A stretch of DNA of 9,315 bases from Parafilimonas sp. GTDB taxonomy: Bacteria; Bacteroidota; Bacteroidia; Chitinophagales; Chitinophagaceae. The translations under genes and the position numbers were made by a program. The stretch's first letter is position 1. The number at the start of each line of letters is the position of its first letter. The notes under the pieces were generated by a model. The model saw nothing but the letters and a program-made list of their open reading frames with translations. It made no database searches and was not told the origin of the DNA. This document shows, in pieces, positions 6,138 to 9,315 of this stretch. The stretch lies in the NCBI GenBank assembly GCA_023251275.1, contig JAHEZC010000060.1, positions 1-9,315 on the forward strand, in the 5' to 3' direction.

Positions 6138-7703
6138 ATGGATAAATCAGTGGATGTAATTATTGCAGGAGCAGGCCACAATGGGCTTGTATCAGCGATA
6201 CTTCTTGCCCGTGCGGGCTTGAAGGTGATTGTTCTTGAAGAGAAAGATATGGTTGGTGGTGCAGCGAAGACAGAATTTCCGTTCACAAAAGTGCCGAACC
6301 TTGGCACCAGTACCGGGGCGTACCTGCTTGGTGTAATGCCTCCTGAACTGATACGAACCCTCGGAATTGAATTACCGCTTCTTCGCCGGGATCCTCATTA
6401 TTTTCTCCCAACTACCGGGAAAGGGTATCTTCTGTTTGGTTCTGACCGTGATGCAATGCGAAACCAGTTTATTTCTTTTTTTTCTGAAGATGACTGGCTC
6501 GCCAACAAAGCGTTGACAGAAGAAATTGAAAAGATCAGGGATGACATTGCACCTACCTGGCTGGAAGAACCATACAGCATTGAGGAAACAGCCGAACGTT
6601 ACGTTCGTCCTGAACTCAGGCAGGTATTTATAGATCTGTGCAGGAAACCTGTTGGTGAATATATCAACCGCTTTGGATTTAAGAGCGACCTGGTGAAGGC
6701 GATGTATGCCGTAACAGATGGATTTTCGGGTCTTTTTGGAAGTTGGGAAACGCCAGGCTCAGGCATGAATTTCCTCGTCCATAATATGTGCCGTCTCCCC
6801 GGAAGTGATGGTACCTGGATGGTTGTAAAAGGAGGTATGGGTACGATCACAAAGACACTTTCAGATACTGCCCGTAAAGCCGGAGCGGAGATCATTACAG
6901 GGAAAAAAGTAAGCTCGATTGACGTTCAGGGTGGTGTTGCAACGGGTGTTACTTTGGCTGACGGATCACAACTCCACGCAAAGGCGGTCGTAGTGAATGC
7001 TGATCCGTTCCGTCTCCAGGCGTTGATCGGAACCGATCATTTACCTGCATCATATAATGCAAGGATTGAAAATTATAAACGCCCGGGTTCTACATTTAAG
7101 GTCAACCTGGCATTAAAGGGGCTTCCGAAATTTACCTGTCTCCCGGAAGACCGTGGGCAATACGGTACCACTATCCATCTTTTACCTGACGAGCAGGATG
7201 TGATGCAAAGTCTTAGCGAAGGATTCGATGCAGTAAGAGCAGGTAAACTATATCCTTTCCCAACAATAGAATGGTACATACATACAACGGTTGATCCATC
7301 ACTCAGGGATGCAGAAGGGCACCATAATTCCGCTTTGTTTGTTCAATGGGTTCCTTATGAACTAAGTGGTACAACATGGGAGGCAGAAGAAGATGGTTAT
7401 GTAAGACAGTTACTTTCCATTTGCGATCGTTTTGCGCCTGGTACAAGTGACCTTGTTGCCGACACATTTCCGCTTCATCCAAAGAAAATCGAAAGTCATT
7501 TTGGTATAACGCTTGGGCATATCCATCATGTTGACAATACCTTTGGTTTTTCTGACCGCCTGCCTTATGCCACTCCTGTGGAGGGCGTTTATTCGGCAAG
7601 TGCCGGAACACATCCTGCCGGTTCGGTAATTGGCTGCGCCGGGCATAATGCCGCGATTCGTTTACTTAAAGATCTTGGGATTAGATCAGAAGGGCAGGGC
7701 TGA
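6138..7703 (+). CDS. FAD-dependent oxidoreductase, phytoene desaturase/PYROXD2-like
   Basis: A 521-residue soluble flavoprotein. The N-terminus carries the Rossmann motif GAGHNGLVSAILLARAG (G11-x-G13-x-x-G16) followed by VIVLEE, whose acidic residue binds the FAD ribose, and then VGGAAKTE of the GG-doublet type. The C-terminus carries GVYSASAGTHPAGSVIGCAGHNAA (483-506), the second FAD-contact motif of CrtI-like desaturases and PYROXD2-type proteins. The length is slightly shorter than the usual CrtI-related range. The middle part (about 180-480) is the variable substrate domain. There are no carotenoid genes (crtB, crtY, crtZ) beside it, so a carotenoid role is not supported; a PYROXD2-like oxidoreductase of unknown substrate is the more careful name. 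It stands alone between a divergent operon and a REP-like cluster. The superfamily is sure, the substrate unknown. Its GC (about 48% in a sampled 60-base line) is higher than that of the flanking - strand genes. Confidence 0.9.
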   Translation: MDKSVDVIIAGAGHNGLVSAILLARAGLKVIVLEEKDMVGGAAKTEFPFTKVPNLGTSTGAYLLGVMPPELIRTLGIELPLLRRDPHYFLPTTGKGYLLFGSDRDAMRNQFISFFSEDDWLANKALTEEIEKIRDDIAPTWLEEPYSIEETAERYVRPELRQVFIDLCRKPVGEYINRFGFKSDLVKAMYAVTDGFSGLFGSWETPGSGMNFLVHNMCRLPGSDGTWMVVKGGMGTITKTLSDTARKAGAEIITGKKVSSIDVQGGVATGVTLADGSQLHAKAVVVNADPFRLQALIGTDHLPASYNARIENYKRPGSTFKVNLALKGLPKFTCLPEDRGQYGTTIHLLPDEQDVMQSLSEGFDAVRAGKLYPFPTIEWYIHTTVDPSLRDAEGHHNSALFVQWVPYELSGTTWEAEEDGYVRQLLSICDRFAPGTSDLVADTFPLHPKKIESHFGITLGHIHHVDNTFGFSDRLPYATPVEGVYSASAGTHPAGSVIGCAGHNAAIRLLKDLGIRSEGQG

Positions 7704-7722
7704 CCGGCTGGGTTCTGCTGTT

Positions 7723-7740
7723 GTTGGCTTTCCCGCCAGC
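7723..7740 (+). repeat. REP-like repeat, left copy of an inverted pair
   Basis: GTTGGCTTTCCCGCCAGC, 20 bases after the oxidoreductase stop. It matches at 15 of 18 positions the reverse complement of 7820-7837. TGGC and GCCA inside it can also form a short self-hairpin. The pair may act as a transcription attenuator or be a relic of a dispersed element. Confidence 0.4.
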
Positions 7741-7819
7741 ATGAACGAAAAAATAGTTGCGGTAAAAAATTCTGTATGATAAGATTTTCTTTTTCATTAT
7801 TTATTTATACAAACGAACC

Positions 7820-7837
7820 GTTGGCGGGGACGCCAAC
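7820..7837 (-). repeat. REP-like repeat, right copy of an inverted pair, with perfect internal hairpin
   Basis: GTTGGCG (7820-7826) pairs perfectly with CGCCAAC (7831-7837) around GGGA. The reverse complement of the whole 18 bases is a 15-of-18 match to 7723-7740, so the two lie head to head about 80 bases apart. It ends 46 bases before the DUF2200 ATG. Confidence 0.5.
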
Positions 7838-7882
7838 AGAAGCTCATCACGGACGCCTGTGACAGCAGAAAAAATAACAAAT

Positions 7883-8248
7883 ATGAACACTACAGATGCG
7901 CATAACCAAAAAATAGCAAAATTGACTTTTGCCTCGGTGTATCCGATGTATATCAAAAAAGTGGAAACGAAAGGCAGAACAAAGGAAGAATTAAACCAGG
8001 TTATCGAATGGTTAACAGGTTTCAATGATAAGAAGCTGCAAGAACTAATAAAAGAAAATATAACTTTTGAGACATTTTTCCAACGTGCTTCGCTAAACCC
8101 CAATGCAACGCTTATCACCGGCTTAATCTGTGGCTATCGTGTGGAAGATATTAAGAACCCTTTGACACAGCAGGTCAGGTACCTGGATAAATTGATAGAC
8201 GAGTTGGCGAAAGGTAAAAAAATGGAAAAGATTTTGCGCAGTTCATAG
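7883..8248 (+). CDS. DUF2200 domain-containing protein
   Basis: A 121-residue protein spanning the whole DUF2200 family. Conserved blocks in order are KLTFASVYPMYIKKVETKGRTKEEL, VIEWLTGF, FETFFQRA, LNPNATLITGLICGYRVEDI and VRYLDKLIDELAKGKKMEKILR. The ATG at 7883 was chosen over the in-frame GTG at 7859 because it gives the usual family length and leaves about ten residues before the conserved KLTFASVYP. The family is widespread in bacteria as a small, cytoplasmic, mainly helical protein; no biochemical function is known to the annotator. It has no operon partner, and REP-like sequences lie on both sides of it. The family identification is confident; the role is open. Confidence 0.9.
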   Translation: MNTTDAHNQKIAKLTFASVYPMYIKKVETKGRTKEELNQVIEWLTGFNDKKLQELIKENITFETFFQRASLNPNATLITGLICGYRVEDIKNPLTQQVRYLDKLIDELAKGKKMEKILRSS

Positions 8249-8319
8249 GCATTGGAAGTTCGACTGCACGAATGTCCCTGCCTGCGCTCATTGCTTTTTG
8301 AGGAGAAATTCGGTGAAGG

Positions 8320-8334
8320 AAAGTTACAAACTTT
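8320..8334. repeat. Small hairpin AAAGTT-ACA-AACTTT, first of a tandem pair
   Basis: AAAGTT (8320-8325) pairs perfectly with AACTTT (8329-8334) around ACA. Its core resembles that of the hairpin 11 bases to the right (AAGTT, three-base loop, AACTT), so the two appear to be related units of one REP-like element. It may also help to end transcription of the DUF2200 gene. Confidence 0.45.
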
Positions 8335-8344
8335 AATATAGATG

Positions 8345-8367
8345 CGGCGAAGTTTACAACTTCGCCG
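8345..8367. repeat. REP-like 10-bp perfect hairpin
   Basis: CGGCGAAGTT (8345-8354) pairs perfectly with AACTTCGCCG (8358-8367) around TAC. There is no T tract on either side, so it is more like a REP element or a transcript-stabilising stem than a rho-independent terminator. Hairpins of this composition are familiar from Bacteroidota intergenic DNA (recollection, not searched). Confidence 0.6.
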
Positions 8368-8402
8368 AGATACCCGAACATTTCGCCGAGCTTGTTGGAC
8401 AT
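8361..8402 (+). repeat. Two tandem 21-base repeats
   Basis: TTCGCCGAG starts at 8361 and again at 8382, and the two 21-base units agree at about 15 of 21 positions, both ending in ACAT. The first unit overlaps the right arm of the hairpin at 8345-8367; the second reaches the stop codon of the following - strand gene. Confidence 0.5.
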
Positions 8403-9315
8403 TATTTATTAAACACTACTTTTTTATTTTCTAAACCGTAAGAAACCCATAATGCACAAAACGAGCATACTTTTTCGCCTGAAATTTTTTCCCATGGTGA
8501 AGTAACGCAATTGTCATCTACCATATCCCTTTGATTTGATGCTTTACAAAATTCTATTAGTTTGCAGCTTATTGCATTTTTTCCCATACATAATAAGTCA
8601 TGCAGTTGCCAAAAGGCATACAAAAATATTGGGTCAATATTATTCTCATTTTGTTTTAGTGAAACTGGGGATGAAAACCATCGTTTGTTTTCAGAATTAT
8701 AAACCATTGGCATTCCTAGCATTGCTACAATAGTAGACCAGCTCTTACCAAAGGGTTCGTCATTGTAAAGCGAAGAAATGATATAAGGATTGCTTTTTCT
8801 TAATTCAAAAGAGTTATTAATTATTAGATTGAACCACTCATTAGTTTCTTTGAACTCAGGCCTATTAAAAATTCTATTGAAGACATGAAGCAGTCCGGTT
8901 TTAGTATGTTCAAAATCTTCAAATATATTCCAACCTCTATTTTTTAAAATATCTAATGAAAAATCAAATAGCTCTTTAGATGACTTAGGAAAAAATTCTT
9001 GTAGTGACATTTCTAAAAGTATTATGTAATAACTAAATCCTGGAGAAGTAGTCATTAACGAAACGTCGCATATAGTAAATAAAAATTCATCATTTTCAGA
9101 AATCGCTTTATAAACAAATTCAGCTAATTTTTTTGCCGCACAATATGGGTAACCTTCTAATGGCATATTTTTAGAAAACTTCTGTTCAATTAAATAGGCC
9201 ATAGATTCAGAAACGGCTTCAGCGCCAAAAATATAGTTATAAATATTTTTAGCTTTATCCATTAATTCAAGTTTTAGTAAATGAATTTTTCCACCTTTAA
9301 TAACTTGGTCGATGT
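8402..9315 (-). CDS. Unrecognised protein with cysteine-rich C-terminus (5' end probably outside window)
   Basis: The frame ends at TAA 8402-8404 and is open to the right edge. The first in-frame ATG is at 9262 (286 residues), but the 17 codons before it have no stop and read like protein (IDQVIKGGKIHLLKLEL), so the true start is likely beyond the window; a start at 9262 remains possible. The protein looks soluble and mostly helical, rich in Phe, Asn, Glu and Lys. No domain was recognised. Counted from Met 9262, the last about 60 residues hold six cysteines (C225, C233, C239, C252, C266, C269) and H221, including CSFC at 266-269; this could bind a metal. The GC is very low (17 of 60 bases in one sampled line). 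REP-like repeats adjoin its stop codon. No function is proposed. Confidence 0.7.
   Translation of the reverse strand, partial: IDQVIKGGKIHLLKLELMDKAKNIYNYIFGAEAVSESMAYLIEQKFSKNMPLEGYPYCAAKKLAEFVYKAISENDEFLFTICDVSLMTTSPGFSYYIILLEMSLQEFFPKSSKELFDFSLDILKNRGWNIFEDFEHTKTGLLHVFNRIFNRPEFKETNEWFNLIINNSFELRKSNPYIISSLYNDEPFGKSWSTIVAMLGMPMVYNSENKRWFSSPVSLKQNENNIDPIFLYAFWQLHDLLCMGKNAISCKLIEFCKASNQRDMVDDNCVTSPWEKISGEKVCSFCALWVSYGLENKKVVFNK

Noticed and set aside
7303..7646. Two - strand frames of 78-102 codons inside the oxidoreductase gene
   Set aside because: They are antisense to a long gene with clear FAD motifs and show no motif of their own.
6088..7838. 11-base direct match GGACGCCAACA at 6088-6098 and 7828-7838 flanking the oxidoreductase gene
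   Set aside because: Matches of this length are expected by chance in a window this size; no target-site duplication or transposase supports a mobile unit.
8175..8402. 75-codon - strand frame reading like LGEMFGYLGEVVNFAAS
   Set aside because: It overlaps the end of the DUF2200 gene and its protein-like repeat (LGEMFG, LGEVVN) is just the translation of the REP-like 21-base repeats and hairpin.

Overview
The window looks like a chromosomal segment of a Bacteroidota bacterium, most likely a Chitinophagaceae or sphingobacterial relative. This is inferred from the AT-rich DNA, start codons that mostly lack a Shine-Dalgarno sequence, the type of secreted proteins present, and REP-like intergenic hairpins. 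No rRNA, tRNA, CRISPR array, transposase or integrase is visible, so the placement is indirect.

Left part (1-3145, + strand). The window opens inside a gene whose visible C-terminal 194 codons match the end of CehA/McbA-type metallohydrolases. Five bases later comes a secreted 619-residue protein that joins a ThuA/glutamine-amidotransferase-like N-terminal domain to a polysaccharide-deacetylase-like barrel; the two probably form part of an operon. A small membrane-anchored or exported protein of a conserved but uncharacterised type follows (2626-3030). A perfect hairpin lies between it and a convergent msrA gene (3146-3652, - strand).

Middle part (3653-6137). After about 330 bases with no supported gene lies the most interesting unit: three tightly packed - strand genes, transcribed from 5751 down to 3981. 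They encode a ClpP-like serine protease, a GHKL/HATPase protein and a STAS-like DUF4325 protein. The first two genes are 3 bases apart and the last two overlap by 11 bases. The ATPase plus STAS pair recalls anti-sigma/anti-anti-sigma partner switching, here with a peptidase as third member. The ClpP-like protein keeps the Ser and His of the triad but seems to lack the usual Asp, and the STAS-like protein seems to have Arg where classical STAS antagonists are phosphorylated. The only strong Shine-Dalgarno sequence noticed in the window precedes the first gene. A 386-base divergent intergenic region separates this operon from the next gene and holds a 15-base palindrome and a 7-bp hairpin.

Right part (6138-9315). 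A 521-residue FAD-dependent oxidoreductase of the phytoene-desaturase/PYROXD2-like group is followed by a DUF2200 gene bracketed by REP-like hairpin clusters (7723-7837 and 8320-8402). The window closes with an AT-rich - strand gene for an unrecognised protein with a cysteine-rich C-terminus. Its frame stays open to the right edge, so its N-terminus is probably outside the window.

The genes do not form one pathway. The only clear functional units are the left-end hydrolase pair and the ClpP-like/GHKL/STAS operon. The latter and the right-end gene have lower GC in hand-counted sample lines (about 28-30%) than the oxidoreductase gene (about 48%), which fits, but does not prove, accessory insertions.
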